Shown: positions 1 through 8,420 of the stretch, one piece after another
Layout of the letters: each line of letters begins with the position of its first letter
How positions within the stretch are numbered: the first letter of the stretch is position 1
Source of the DNA: Maricaulis maris MCS10
Lineage (GTDB): Bacteria; Pseudomonadota; Alphaproteobacteria; Caulobacterales; Maricaulaceae
Direction of reading: 5' to 3'
DNA length: 64,000 bases
Assembly: GCF_000014745.1 (NCBI RefSeq)
Contig: NC_008347.1
Location: 2,434,001-2,498,000, forward strand
The notes under the pieces: model-generated
What the model saw: the letters and a program-made list of their open reading frames with translations, nothing else
What the model was told of the DNA's origin: nothing
Database searches by the model: none
Position numbers and translations under genes: made by a program

Positions 1-475
1 GGAGGTCCTCCTCCTCGATCATGTTCGAGAAGTATTCCGCGACCTCGTGGTCGGGATACTCATAGGACCAGTTCCACTGGTTGCCGGTCGCTTTCAGCGT
101 GAAGTCGATTTCCGGCGGCAGCTCGTCCTGCATGTAGAGCAGCGGGAAGGAGGGGATCGCGATGACGATCAACAGCAAGACCGGAACCGCGGTCCACACG
201 ACTTCGAGCAGCGTGTTGTGGCTGTTCTTCGACGGTGTCGGATTGGCTTTGCGGTTGAAGCGGAACATGACGAAGACCAACAGGCCCATCACGACCAGCG
301 TGATCACCGTAATCATCGGCAGCAACAAGATATCGTGGAACCAGGTGATCCGTTCCATGATCGGCGTCACGGCGGGTTGAAAACCCAGCGCTCCGTCCGT
401 CGGCTGGCCGGGCGTGGCAAACGCGCCGGCGGCGAAAGTCGTCCAAGTGAGCGCAAGTGCGGTCAGGAATCGCAT
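1..475 (-). CDS. coxB: Cytochrome c oxidase subunit II, 3' end beyond window
   Basis: Subunit II of the aa3-type terminal oxidase accepts electrons from cytochrome c through its CuA centre in the inner membrane and periplasm. The reading frame runs off the left edge, so 158 N-terminal residues are visible. Residues 1-20 look like a cleavable signal peptide. Two membrane helices lie near residues 50-71 and 94-115, followed by GNQWNWSYEY at 131-140, the aromatic stretch typical of subunit II next to the CuA domain. The CuA ligands themselves lie outside the window. The start is the ATG at 475, directly before the signal peptide. The neighbour tldD, two genes away on the other strand, is a common companion of cox genes in Alphaproteobacteria. 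Identification is firm; only completeness is unknown. Confidence 0.93.
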   Translation of the reverse strand, partial: MRFLTALALTWTTFAAGAFATPGQPTDGALGFQPAVTPIMERITWFHDILLLPMITVITLVVMGLLVFVMFRFNRKANPTPSKNSHNTLLEVVWTAVPVLLLIVIAIPSFPLLYMQDELPPEIDFTLKATGNQWNWSYEYPDHEVAEYFSNMIEEEDL

Positions 476-724
476 GGCTTCCCCATACAAGTCAGGCATT
501 AAGGTGGGAATCCCCCACCGATGGCGGCGGAATATAGAGAGCGTCTCGTGCCCTGTCAGGCCATCAACGGTATTTTTTCTCGTGTCTTTTACACTGGGCG
601 CCGCATTACAGGAGAATGACGGGCGACGTAAAGACCGGTTCCCCAGCTCGCGAAGTTCTGATCAGGCGTTACCAGACAGCTGTAGTAGCATCGGACCGTT
701 CATAGCAACGGAAAGGAGCGACCG

Positions 725-1279
725 ATGCGTCCATTCGTCTCACTCGCTGCCCTGATGGTTTGTATGAGTACCAGTCCGGCCGCCGCACAACTGCAGGTAC
801 TGGGCCAATCCCCCGCCGCCACCTGCTACCGCCACGCCATGGCCGAACGCCATGACGTGCGCGCCATGCAGGATTGCGACATTGCACTGCGCGACAGCCG
901 TGTCTCCCGACGGGATCGCGCGGCCACACTGGTCAATCGGGGCATCCTGAAGATCCACCAGAACCGCCATGTCGACGCGCTCGACGATTTCGAAACGGCC
1001 GAATCAATGGGCGGGTTTCCGCCCAGTGCGCTGGCCGTGAACCGCGCCTGCGCGCTGATCGGGCTGGGCCGCTACCACGAAGCCATCGAGCAGACCGACC
1101 TGGCAATTCGCGACCATGATACCCGCGAGGCCGACGCCTGGCTCAATCGGGGCATCGCACTGGAAGCCCTGGACGAGCTCGCTGCCGCCTATGACTCCTA
1201 CCGGCAGGCGCGACATCTGCGACCGGGTTGGGACCGGCCGGTAAGCGAGTTGTCGCGCTTTCGCATCTCCTCGCGCTGA
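725..1279 (+). CDS. Secreted tetratricopeptide-repeat protein
   Basis: A 184-residue protein with an N-terminal signal peptide (about residues 1-22, ending ...SPAAAQ). The rest is helical, with TPR-like repeats: motifs of the form LVNRGILKIHQNRHVDALDDF and AWLNRGIALEALDELAAAYDSY place two to three TPR units at about residues 60-95 and 130-170. TPR domains mediate protein-protein contacts; no enzymatic motif is visible, so the partner is unknown. It is probably periplasmic. An AAAGGAG-like ribosome site lies just before the ATG at 725. It stands alone between divergent coxB and downstream tldD; a function in oxidase assembly is possible but not supported by anything specific in the sequence. 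Confidence 0.8.
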   Translation: MRPFVSLAALMVCMSTSPAAAQLQVLGQSPAATCYRHAMAERHDVRAMQDCDIALRDSRVSRRDRAATLVNRGILKIHQNRHVDALDDFETAESMGGFPPSALAVNRACALIGLGRYHEAIEQTDLAIRDHDTREADAWLNRGIALEALDELAAAYDSYRQARHLRPGWDRPVSELSRFRISSR

Positions 1280-1395
1280 CCGACCCTTAGCAGCCGCACC
1301 CGCGCTGCACTGTGCTCGACCGGCGCGATTGTGTTCACGCCCGGGGTCGGCTCGACTATGTATGAAGTCGAGAAGCCTCCGGGAGTGCACGCATC

Positions 1396-2811
1396 ATGTC
1401 CGATGATCCGATCAGCCAGTTCGATTTTGATGCCGACAGCGTCCAGCCCATCCTGCACGACGCCCTGCATGGCGCCGATGATGGCGAGCTCTTTTTGGAG
1501 ACGGAAGTGTCGGAATCGCTGGTCTTCGATGATGGCCGCCTGAAAGCCGCCAATCTGGACTCCTCGCGCGGCTTCGGCTTGCGCTGCGTGGCCGGCGATG
1601 CCTTTGGCTATGCCCACTCCTCCGATCCGACCCTGGACGCGGTTCGCCGCGCCGCCGAGGCGGCCTCTGCGGTCAAGCGCGGTCATGCCGGCGTGCTCGC
1701 CCCGCCCCCGGCCGGAACCAATCGCAAGCTCTATGACGCCATCGACCCGGTCGCCCGCCCCGGTTTCGAGACAAAGGCCGCCCTGCTGCAGGAAATTGAT
1801 GCCTACTGCCGCACCAAGGACGCCAGCGTGGTCCAGGTCTCCGCCTCGATTGCCGGTGCCAAACGCTCGGTCTCGATCCTGCGCGCGGGCGGCGACCTGA
1901 AAAGCGATGTCCGTCCGCTGGTGCGCCTGAATGTATCGGTCACGGTGGAACGCGGCGGTCGCCGCGAGACCGGATCCGCCGGCGCCGGCGGCCGCGCCGA
2001 ATTCGATCGCTGGATCACACCCGACGCCTGGAAGCCGCTGGCCGACGAAGCCCTGCGTATCGCCCGGGTCAATCTGGATGCCGTCGACGCGCCCGCCGGC
2101 GTGTTTGACGTGGTGCTCGGACCGGGCTGGCCTGCCGTACTGCTGCATGAGGCTGTCGGACACGGTCTGGAAGGCGATTTCAACCGCAAGGGCTCCTCTG
2201 CCTTCGCCGGTCGAATGGGCCAGCAGGTCGCTGCCAAGGGCGTCACCGTGGTCGATGACGGCACCATGCCGGAACGGCGCGGCTCGCTGACCATTGATGA
2301 TGAAGGCACGCCGACCGAACGCTCGGTCCTGATCGAGGACGGCATCCTGACCGGTTATATGCAGGACCGGATGAATGCCCGCCTGATGGGCCACAAGCCG
2401 ACCGGCAATGGCCGTCGCCAGTCCTATGCCCACCCGCCCCTGCCGCGCATGACCAACACCTACATGCTGGCCGGTGAGCACAAGCGCGAGGAAATGGTCG
2501 AAAGCCTGAAGGACGGCATCTACGCCGTGAATTTCGGCGGCGGACAGGTCGATATCACGTCCGGCAAGTTCGTCTTCCAGTGCACCGAGGCCTATCGGGT
2601 CCAGGACGGCAAGGTCGTCGCCCCGGTCAAGGGCGCAACCCTGATCGGCGACGGTCCGACCGCCCTCACCCAGATCACCATGATCGGTGATGATTTCGAG
2701 ATGGATCCCGGTGTCGGCATGTGTGGCAAAGGCGGACAGGGTGTTCCGGTCGGCGTCGGGCAGCCAAGCCTGAGGATCTCCGGCCTGACCGTGGGCGGTT
2801 CCGGCGGCTGA
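1396..2811 (+). CDS. tldD: Metalloprotease TldD
   Basis: A 471-residue TldD/PmbA family member. TldD pairs with PmbA (TldE) to form a cytoplasmic zinc protease that degrades unfolded peptides, processes microcin-type precursors and takes part in CcdA turnover. The zinc motif HEAVGH (HExxxH) is present at about residue 252, and the C-terminal glycine-rich tail with VGMCGKGGQ carries the expected cysteine, so the catalytic subunit looks intact. Length matches the family. The start at 1396 gives the usual N-terminus. The partner pmbA is not in this window. Proximity to coxB is a conserved alphaproteobacterial arrangement. Confidence 0.95.
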   Translation: MSDDPISQFDFDADSVQPILHDALHGADDGELFLETEVSESLVFDDGRLKAANLDSSRGFGLRCVAGDAFGYAHSSDPTLDAVRRAAEAASAVKRGHAGVLAPPPAGTNRKLYDAIDPVARPGFETKAALLQEIDAYCRTKDASVVQVSASIAGAKRSVSILRAGGDLKSDVRPLVRLNVSVTVERGGRRETGSAGAGGRAEFDRWITPDAWKPLADEALRIARVNLDAVDAPAGVFDVVLGPGWPAVLLHEAVGHGLEGDFNRKGSSAFAGRMGQQVAAKGVTVVDDGTMPERRGSLTIDDEGTPTERSVLIEDGILTGYMQDRMNARLMGHKPTGNGRRQSYAHPPLPRMTNTYMLAGEHKREEMVESLKDGIYAVNFGGGQVDITSGKFVFQCTEAYRVQDGKVVAPVKGATLIGDGPTALTQITMIGDDFEMDPGVGMCGKGGQGVPVGVGQPSLRISGLTVGGSGG

Positions 2812-3075
2812 TAGCCGCCAATCGGCCGTCAATCGCCGTCCCGGCAGAACCTGACCAAAATTTCATGAACTCCCGAAATGGCTGCCGCCGGACAATCCGC
2901 GGCGGCCACATCGCCTTTGCCTGACAGGTCTTGAGCGCCGCAAGGCCCGGTCCCGGTCGGAGCCCAGATGACGCGGGCGTGAGCAACCTTACCGAAGCTT
3001 ACGTTTCGCCCGGGCTACGTCACCCCTACACGGTGGGGCACGGGGCGTTGGGCAGGCACAAAGCGTAGGGACATT

Positions 3076-5190
3076 ATGCGAGGGACTTTCATGAACGGGG
3101 TGGCCGGTGTTTTCATCGGCACACTCGCAAGCACGGCCGCAGGCGCCATGCAGGACGGACCAGCGTCCAACAATACGGTACAGGTCCAGCGGCAGGCGGG
3201 GGTCGCCGCATACCAGCCGACCTATTTCACCGATTTCGCGCCAGTCACGGCGCTGGACATGGTTTCACGCGTTCCCGGCTTCGGCCTGTCGAACGGTGAT
3301 ACCAGCCGCCGCGGCCTGGGTGACAGCTTCGGCAATCTCCTGATCAACGGACGCCGTCCATCGAACAAGTCGCTCTCATTGCAGACCGTGCTGCAACGCA
3401 TCCCGGTCGACGATGTGGAGCGCATCGAACTCATCCAGGAAGCGCTGCCGCAATACGACATGCGCGGTCATTCGCGCCTGGTGAATGTGGTCCTGCGTGA
3501 AGGCGCTGGCGTGTCCGGCTCCTGGGATGCCCGCCTGCAAGTGTCCGACAGCGGTCGGCTCGGCCCGCGCCTGATCGCCTCCTATTCCCGCCCCGTCGGC
3601 CCGACTGAAATGACCTTCGGCATTGATACCGGCATGTCCGGCAACCGCGCCCAGCGCCGCGAGTCGCGCCACGATGCCAATGGCGTCGAGTTCTCGCGCG
3701 GTTCCGACAATGACCAGCGTCAATACGAAGAGTTTGCGCCCAGCTGGTCGATGAATTGGGACATTGATGACAATTCGCGTCTCCGGATGGATGCCCGCGC
3801 AAATATCTGGACCTGGACCCGCGTCCGCCATGCCGCCTATGACTCGGTTGCTGGCAACACGCTGACGCCGCAACGGCTCGAGCACAACGAGACCGAAAAC
3901 CATGGCAGCCTGTATTCCGGCACCCTGTCCTACCAACGCGACCTGACCGACCAGATCTCGATCGAGACCATGCTGCTGGCCACACGGGATCGGTGGGAAG
4001 ACGGGCCGGAAGCCTATGAGAATTATGACCCTGTCGCCGGTTTCACCGACTCGGTCATCGTCAGCGCCGGCGCTGAAATGGAAGAGACCGCCATACGGCA
4101 GACCCTGTCCTGGGACCCCAATGAACGTCATTCCCTTGAGATCGGCGGCGAACACGCAATCAATTCCCGCGACACCCATCTGGCGTTGTCGGAAAATGAC
4201 GGCGTCACCATCACGCCGATCAATCTGCCGGTCGCCGAAACCCGGGTCGAGGAAAGCCGTAGCGAAGTGTTTGCCAACCATGTCTGGCAGATCAATGATC
4301 GCGTCAGCCTGGAAAGCGGCCTGCGCTACGAATTCTCGGAAATCGCCCAGACAGGTGATGCCCAGCAGACGCGCTCCTTCACCTATCCCAAGCCCAGCGT
4401 GACGCTGAACTACCGCTCCGATGACCGCAACCGCTTCCGGTTCACAGGCCGTCGTGATGTCGACCAGCTGGAGTTCGGCAAGTTCGCCTCCTCGGTCGAC
4501 GTGACCGACAACAACTCCACCCTCGGCAATCCGGACTATGTGCCGCAACGCACCTGGACGCTGGAAGGCGAATGGGAGCGACGCTTCGGCGATGCCGGCT
4601 CCTTCTCGCTGCAGATCGGCTATGACTGGGTCGAGGATCTCGACGGCTGGGTGTCCATCGTCACCCCGACCGGCGTGTTCGACGCACCCGGCAATATCGG
4701 TGACGGCACCAATCTGCGTGTCACCGGCAACATGACCACGCCGCTGGATTCGTTGGGCCTCAACAATGCCGTGCTCGATATCTTCCTCGAGTGGTACAAT
4801 ACCAATGTCGAGGATCCGCTGACCGGCGAGGACCGGCACTGGTCGGGCTATCGTGAGTGGGAATTGTCGCTCGATTTCCGTCAGACCTTCCCGCAGAGCC
4901 AGATGGCCTGGGGCTGGGACTATCACTGGATCACCGACGGCGAAGTCTTCCGATCGCGAGAATACCAGCTGCACGACAATACCGATGGCGATCTGGACAT
5001 CTATGTCGAGACCACCCGCTTCTTCGGCGTCACGCTCCGCGCCCAGGTCGATGGTGTTTTCAATACCGGTGATGACCGTCAGCGCGTTTTCTATGACGGG
5101 TCCCGGGCCAGCGGCATCATCAACGGGACTGACTATCGGAACTTCACGATGGGTCAGACCTATCAGATCAGCGCCCGCAGCACGTTCTAG
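3076..5190 (+). CDS. TonB-dependent outer-membrane receptor
   Basis: A 704-residue outer-membrane beta-barrel. Residues 1-24 form a signal peptide. Residues about 50-135 match a TonB-dependent receptor plug, with the typical run ALDMVSRVPGFGL, an INGRRPSNKS segment and VDDVERIELIQ. The remainder is a chain of alternating amphipathic strands ending in ARSTF, with the terminal Phe recognised by the BAM machinery. Such proteins import large or scarce substrates using TonB energy. The substrate cannot be assigned: there is no cobalamin riboswitch, Fur-like box or linked transport gene. It is monocistronic, with 264 bp before it and a secreted protease after it. Confidence 0.85.
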   Translation: MRGTFMNGVAGVFIGTLASTAAGAMQDGPASNNTVQVQRQAGVAAYQPTYFTDFAPVTALDMVSRVPGFGLSNGDTSRRGLGDSFGNLLINGRRPSNKSLSLQTVLQRIPVDDVERIELIQEALPQYDMRGHSRLVNVVLREGAGVSGSWDARLQVSDSGRLGPRLIASYSRPVGPTEMTFGIDTGMSGNRAQRRESRHDANGVEFSRGSDNDQRQYEEFAPSWSMNWDIDDNSRLRMDARANIWTWTRVRHAAYDSVAGNTLTPQRLEHNETENHGSLYSGTLSYQRDLTDQISIETMLLATRDRWEDGPEAYENYDPVAGFTDSVIVSAGAEMEETAIRQTLSWDPNERHSLEIGGEHAINSRDTHLALSENDGVTITPINLPVAETRVEESRSEVFANHVWQINDRVSLESGLRYEFSEIAQTGDAQQTRSFTYPKPSVTLNYRSDDRNRFRFTGRRDVDQLEFGKFASSVDVTDNNSTLGNPDYVPQRTWTLEGEWERRFGDAGSFSLQIGYDWVEDLDGWVSIVTPTGVFDAPGNIGDGTNLRVTGNMTTPLDSLGLNNAVLDIFLEWYNTNVEDPLTGEDRHWSGYREWELSLDFRQTFPQSQMAWGWDYHWITDGEVFRSREYQLHDNTDGDLDIYVETTRFFGVTLRAQVDGVFNTGDDRQRVFYDGSRASGIINGTDYRNFTMGQTYQISARSTF

Positions 5191-5419
5191 ACAACGAGCC
5201 GCGGATGTTGACGGCAGCGGTGGCCCCCCGCCGCTGCCGATCACAATCGGGAGAGTGGGCTGTGATCCGGTAGCGATGAGCCAATCCTGCGGCTAGGCTG
5301 ATCACCTGCCCATCCCCCAAATGCGGGCCGGGCGAGTTGATCATCCTGTGTCGGCGTGGGGGCTGCTGGCGCATCATTTCGCGGCGCCCCTTGCGCCGCG
5401 TCCAGGCACAGGAGCGTGC

Positions 5420-6370
5420 ATGCCCAGCCAATCATACCAGTCCAAAACCAGGGCGTTTCCATCCCTGGCCCTTGCCCTGTTGCTGGCCGGGACGGCCCTG
5501 GCAGGACCAGCCGCTGCCCAGACAGCCGTGCCGCTTCAAAGGGCCGCCAGCGGCCATCTCCTGCTGCCAGTGACGCTGGAAGACAGCGAACCACGCCTCT
5601 TCATTCTCGACACCGGCGCCAGCCACACCGCCATCGCCCAGACCGTGGCCGAGGAAATCGGCTTTGTGTCGCAGTGGCAGACCTATGACCTGGTGCAGTC
5701 ACTGAATGCCCGCTTCGACGCCGAACGCCACCAGATCAACCAGCTGCGCGTACCCGGTCTCGACCCGGTCAGCGTCTACAGCGTTATCATCCCGGTTCCG
5801 GCCGATCACCCGCTGCCGGTGGCCGGCCTGCTCGGCGCCGATGCCATCGATGCCGACCGCTACGAAATCGACTTCGACGGCTTGCAGCTGATCCTCGACA
5901 GTGAGCCCGCCCGACACCCGGACGGGCAGATCGAGCGACGCGGCCTGCTGATCGGCGAAGCCCGGCTGCGCCGGCGCTCGGCAACCGTTCATGTCATCAT
6001 CGACACCGGCAGCTCGCACACGCTGATCAATCGCCAGCTGCGCCGGCACCTGTTTGATGCCGGCATCCAGTTCAACGTCAATGTCGCTGTCACAGGCATC
6101 GAGGATGCCGATGGCGAGGAGGCCCGCCCGGTCCTCATCCGCCAGCTGCAGATCGGCGGGCTGTGCGTCGACCAGGCCCCGGCCCTGCAATCCGATCTCG
6201 ACGTGTTCGACGCGCTGGGCTGGGCCGACGAGCCGGCCATGATCCTCGGCATGGACACTCTGCGCCATGCCCGCATCCGGGTCGACCGCACCGCCGGCGT
6301 GTTCGAGATATCCGGCACGACCGAGGCGACCCGGTGCAATGGCAACCGGGTGCAGATGCCCGGGCTCTGA
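5420..6370 (+). CDS. Secreted two-lobed retropepsin-like aspartyl protease
   Basis: A 316-residue protein with a signal peptide (about residues 12-34, ending AAAQ). It contains two complete aspartyl-protease lobes in one chain. Lobe 1 has DTGAS at 64-68 and the paired hydrophobic-Gly motif LLGAD at 137-141; lobe 2 has DTGSS at 195-199 and ILGMD at 275-279. Retropepsins normally dimerise to bring two aspartates together; here both halves are in one polypeptide, as in pepsin. It probably acts in the periplasm. The ATG at 5420 is chosen because CAGGAG precedes it and the signal peptide begins there; an upstream in-frame extension has no such support. A strong hairpin terminator follows. Substrate unknown. 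Confidence 0.78.
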   Translation: MPSQSYQSKTRAFPSLALALLLAGTALAGPAAAQTAVPLQRAASGHLLLPVTLEDSEPRLFILDTGASHTAIAQTVAEEIGFVSQWQTYDLVQSLNARFDAERHQINQLRVPGLDPVSVYSVIIPVPADHPLPVAGLLGADAIDADRYEIDFDGLQLILDSEPARHPDGQIERRGLLIGEARLRRRSATVHVIIDTGSSHTLINRQLRRHLFDAGIQFNVNVAVTGIEDADGEEARPVLIRQLQIGGLCVDQAPALQSDLDVFDALGWADEPAMILGMDTLRHARIRVDRTAGVFEISGTTEATRCNGNRVQMPGL

Positions 6371-6396
6371 TCCACTCAGAAAAGCGCAAAGAAAAA

Positions 6397-6429
6397 GGCC
6401 GCGGAACAAGGATTCCGCGGCCTTCTTTT
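6397..6429. terminator. Rho-independent terminator, probably bidirectional
   Basis: A 10-bp perfect inverted repeat, GGCCGCGGAA and TTCCGCGGCC, with a 6-base loop is followed by TTCTTTT on the + strand and preceded by GAAAAA (a U-rich tail for the opposite strand). It sits between the convergent protease gene and the peptide-transporter gene and could end both transcripts. Confidence 0.88.
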
Positions 6430-6449
6430 GGATCGGGTCGTACGCCGGT

Positions 6450-8261
6450 CTAGCGGTCCACGGAGGGTCCGCCAGCTTCGGTCTCGGTCGGGTGCGCGAC
6501 AATCGTCGTGCCGTCCGCACCCGCCATCAGCCATTTGATGAGCGGCGAGATCAGAAGCATCAGAAGGGCAATACCCATGCCGACCAGGCCGACATTGGAA
6601 TAGACCTCGACATAGCCCGCCTTGGCCGCTGCGACGTCGGTCAGCTGACCGCCGATCGTGTCGGCACCGGTCGAGGATGCGATTACACCGGCCAGGAAGT
6701 TGGACAGGCCTGAATACAGGAACCAGGCCCCCATCGTCATGCCGACCACACGGGCCGGGGCCAGCTTGGTCACGGCCGACAGGCCGACTGGCGACACCAT
6801 CAGCTCACCCATGGTGTGGATCCAGTAGATCAGGAAGATGAAGTAGACGGCCGTCAGGCCCGTCGCCCCACTGGCACCCATGCCGCCGACCAGGGTGTAA
6901 AAACCCAGACCTGCGAGGAAGACACCCAGCGCGAACTTGACCGGTGTCGACGGGTTCCAGCCCTTTTTCGCCAGCGAAATCCACAGCCACGCCATGATCG
7001 GCGCAAACAGGAAGATGAAGCCCGCATTGAGCGATTGGAAGACTGGCGCCGGAACGGACCAGCCGAACATGGTGCGGTCGACCAGACGGTCAGTGAACAG
7101 GTTCAGCGAGGAGCCCGCCTGCTCGAACAGGGCCCAGAACGGGATCTGCGCGAGGACGAAATAGATCGCCGCGAACATCTTCTTGCGCTCATCGCCCTGG
7201 GTCTTGGTGATGGCATAGCCGATCAGGACCAGGAACATGGCGATGCCCAGCCAGCCCGCCACATCGGCGAACATGTCCGGGAATTTCACGATCAGCATCG
7301 ACACCAGGACGATGGCGATACCGGTCGCATAGCAGGCCCATTCGACATTCATGAAGCCGAGGACCTTTTCCTTCAGCTTGGCCGGGTTGGGCGGCTCGGC
7401 GCGGCCTTCAAGCCAGGGCTGGAAGAAGAGGAAGGTCAAAAGGCCGGCCAACATGCCGATACCGGCCAGACCGAAGCCCCAGGCCCAACCCCAGTAGATC
7501 CCGATAATGCCAACCGAGAAGGAGGCCAGGAAGGACCCCAGATTGATGCCCATGTAGAAGATCGTGAAACCCGAATCCCGACGCGTGTCGCCCAGCCCGT
7601 AGAGCGAGCCGACAATGGTGGAGATATTGGCTTTCAGGAAGCCGACGCCGGCGATGATGAACGCCAGGGCGAAATAGAGGATGTTGACGTACAACTCCTC
7701 GCGCTCGATCCGGGTCATGTCGCTGGAGAAGGGCATTTCAGCCGGCAGGCCGACGAGGTCCGGTTCTGCAACCTGCATCACGGTACCACTTTCGACGAAG
7801 CTGATCTGCGAGATCGCACCGTCCGCTGCCACGACGATCTGGTTGGCGTCACCGCCGCGACCGTCCAGCGTCAGCTGGTATTCCGCGCCCTCATAGTCAA
7901 ACACCTCACGCGAGCCACTGCCCTCGAAAGCCATCAGGCCGTGACCGATGACAAGGAGGATCGCCCCGTAGGTGACGGCCTTTCGCTGCCCGAGATAACG
8001 GTCGGCAAGCGTGCCGCCGATGATGGTCATGATGTAGACCAGCGCCGTGTAGGCGCCATACATGATGCCCGAGCTCTCGTCCGAGAACAGGAAGTGCTGC
8101 GTCAGATAGATGATCAGCAGGCCGCGCATCCCGTAATAGGAAAAGCGCTCCCACATCTCGGTCAGGAACAGGATTGCCAGACCCTTCGGATGCCCGAAGA
8201 AGGAGGTGTCCTTGTTGTCTTGATTGGGCGCATTGCCCGGCGTTGCGGTGGTGTCCGTCAC
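6450..8261 (-). CDS. POT-family peptide:H+ symporter with periplasmic insert
   Basis: A 603-residue proton-dependent oligopeptide transporter of the inner membrane that imports di- and tripeptides. The POT signature ExxERFxYYG is present as EMWERFSYYG at about 35-44, followed by the cytoplasmic DRYLGQRK loop at 88-95, and about a dozen or more membrane helices can be traced. Between TM3 (about 96-112) and TM4 (about 192-210) lies a hydrophilic, beta-rich insert of about 80 residues that by topology should be periplasmic; it is missing from the shortest POT proteins. The gene is preceded by a 159-bp gap containing an imperfect inverted repeat and ends at the shared terminator. Confidence 0.9.
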   Translation of the reverse strand: MTDTTATPGNAPNQDNKDTSFFGHPKGLAILFLTEMWERFSYYGMRGLLIIYLTQHFLFSDESSGIMYGAYTALVYIMTIIGGTLADRYLGQRKAVTYGAILLVIGHGLMAFEGSGSREVFDYEGAEYQLTLDGRGGDANQIVVAADGAISQISFVESGTVMQVAEPDLVGLPAEMPFSSDMTRIEREELYVNILYFALAFIIAGVGFLKANISTIVGSLYGLGDTRRDSGFTIFYMGINLGSFLASFSVGIIGIYWGWAWGFGLAGIGMLAGLLTFLFFQPWLEGRAEPPNPAKLKEKVLGFMNVEWACYATGIAIVLVSMLIVKFPDMFADVAGWLGIAMFLVLIGYAITKTQGDERKKMFAAIYFVLAQIPFWALFEQAGSSLNLFTDRLVDRTMFGWSVPAPVFQSLNAGFIFLFAPIMAWLWISLAKKGWNPSTPVKFALGVFLAGLGFYTLVGGMGASGATGLTAVYFIFLIYWIHTMGELMVSPVGLSAVTKLAPARVVGMTMGAWFLYSGLSNFLAGVIASSTGADTIGGQLTDVAAAKAGYVEVYSNVGLVGMGIALLMLLISPLIKWLMAGADGTTIVAHPTETEAGGPSVDR

Positions 8262-8362
8262 GCGTCTCTCCCCAGTACCCGCCCCACGCGGGCTTTAAAT
8301 AGGGGCGCAATTGACCACGCGCGCGGGCAAGGCTCAAGCCTCGGCGGCGGCCTGATGCATGG

Positions 8363-8392
8363 GAGCGCTACACATTTGGGTGTGCAGCGTTC
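8363..8392. promoter_or_regulatory. Imperfect inverted repeat with LacI-type AGCGCT core
   Basis: GAGCGCTACACA and TGTGCAGCGTTC form a 12-bp inverted repeat with one mismatch and one G-T pair around a TTTGGG loop. The left arm, within GGGAGCGCTACACA, resembles LacI-family operators that centre on AGCGCT. It lies about 100 bp upstream of the peptide symporter start and just downstream of gshA. It has no U-tract, so a terminator role is less likely. No LacI-family regulator is present nearby. Confidence 0.3.
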
Positions 8393-8420
8393 ATCCGGGC
8401 ACGGAATTACGGCGCCAGGC

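Noticed and set aside
1198-2832. A 544-codon open frame antisense to tldD
   Set aside because: It is the antisense shadow of tldD; no ribosome site, no domain, and composition typical of reversed coding sequence.
2812-3075. Possible cobalamin riboswitch before the TonB-dependent receptor
   Set aside because: No B12-box-like conserved sequence or the expected pseudoknot elements could be found in the 264-bp gap.
3376-5244. A 622-codon open frame antisense to the TonB-dependent receptor gene
   Set aside because: The receptor reading is supported by plug motifs, signal peptide and terminal Phe; the opposite frame has none.
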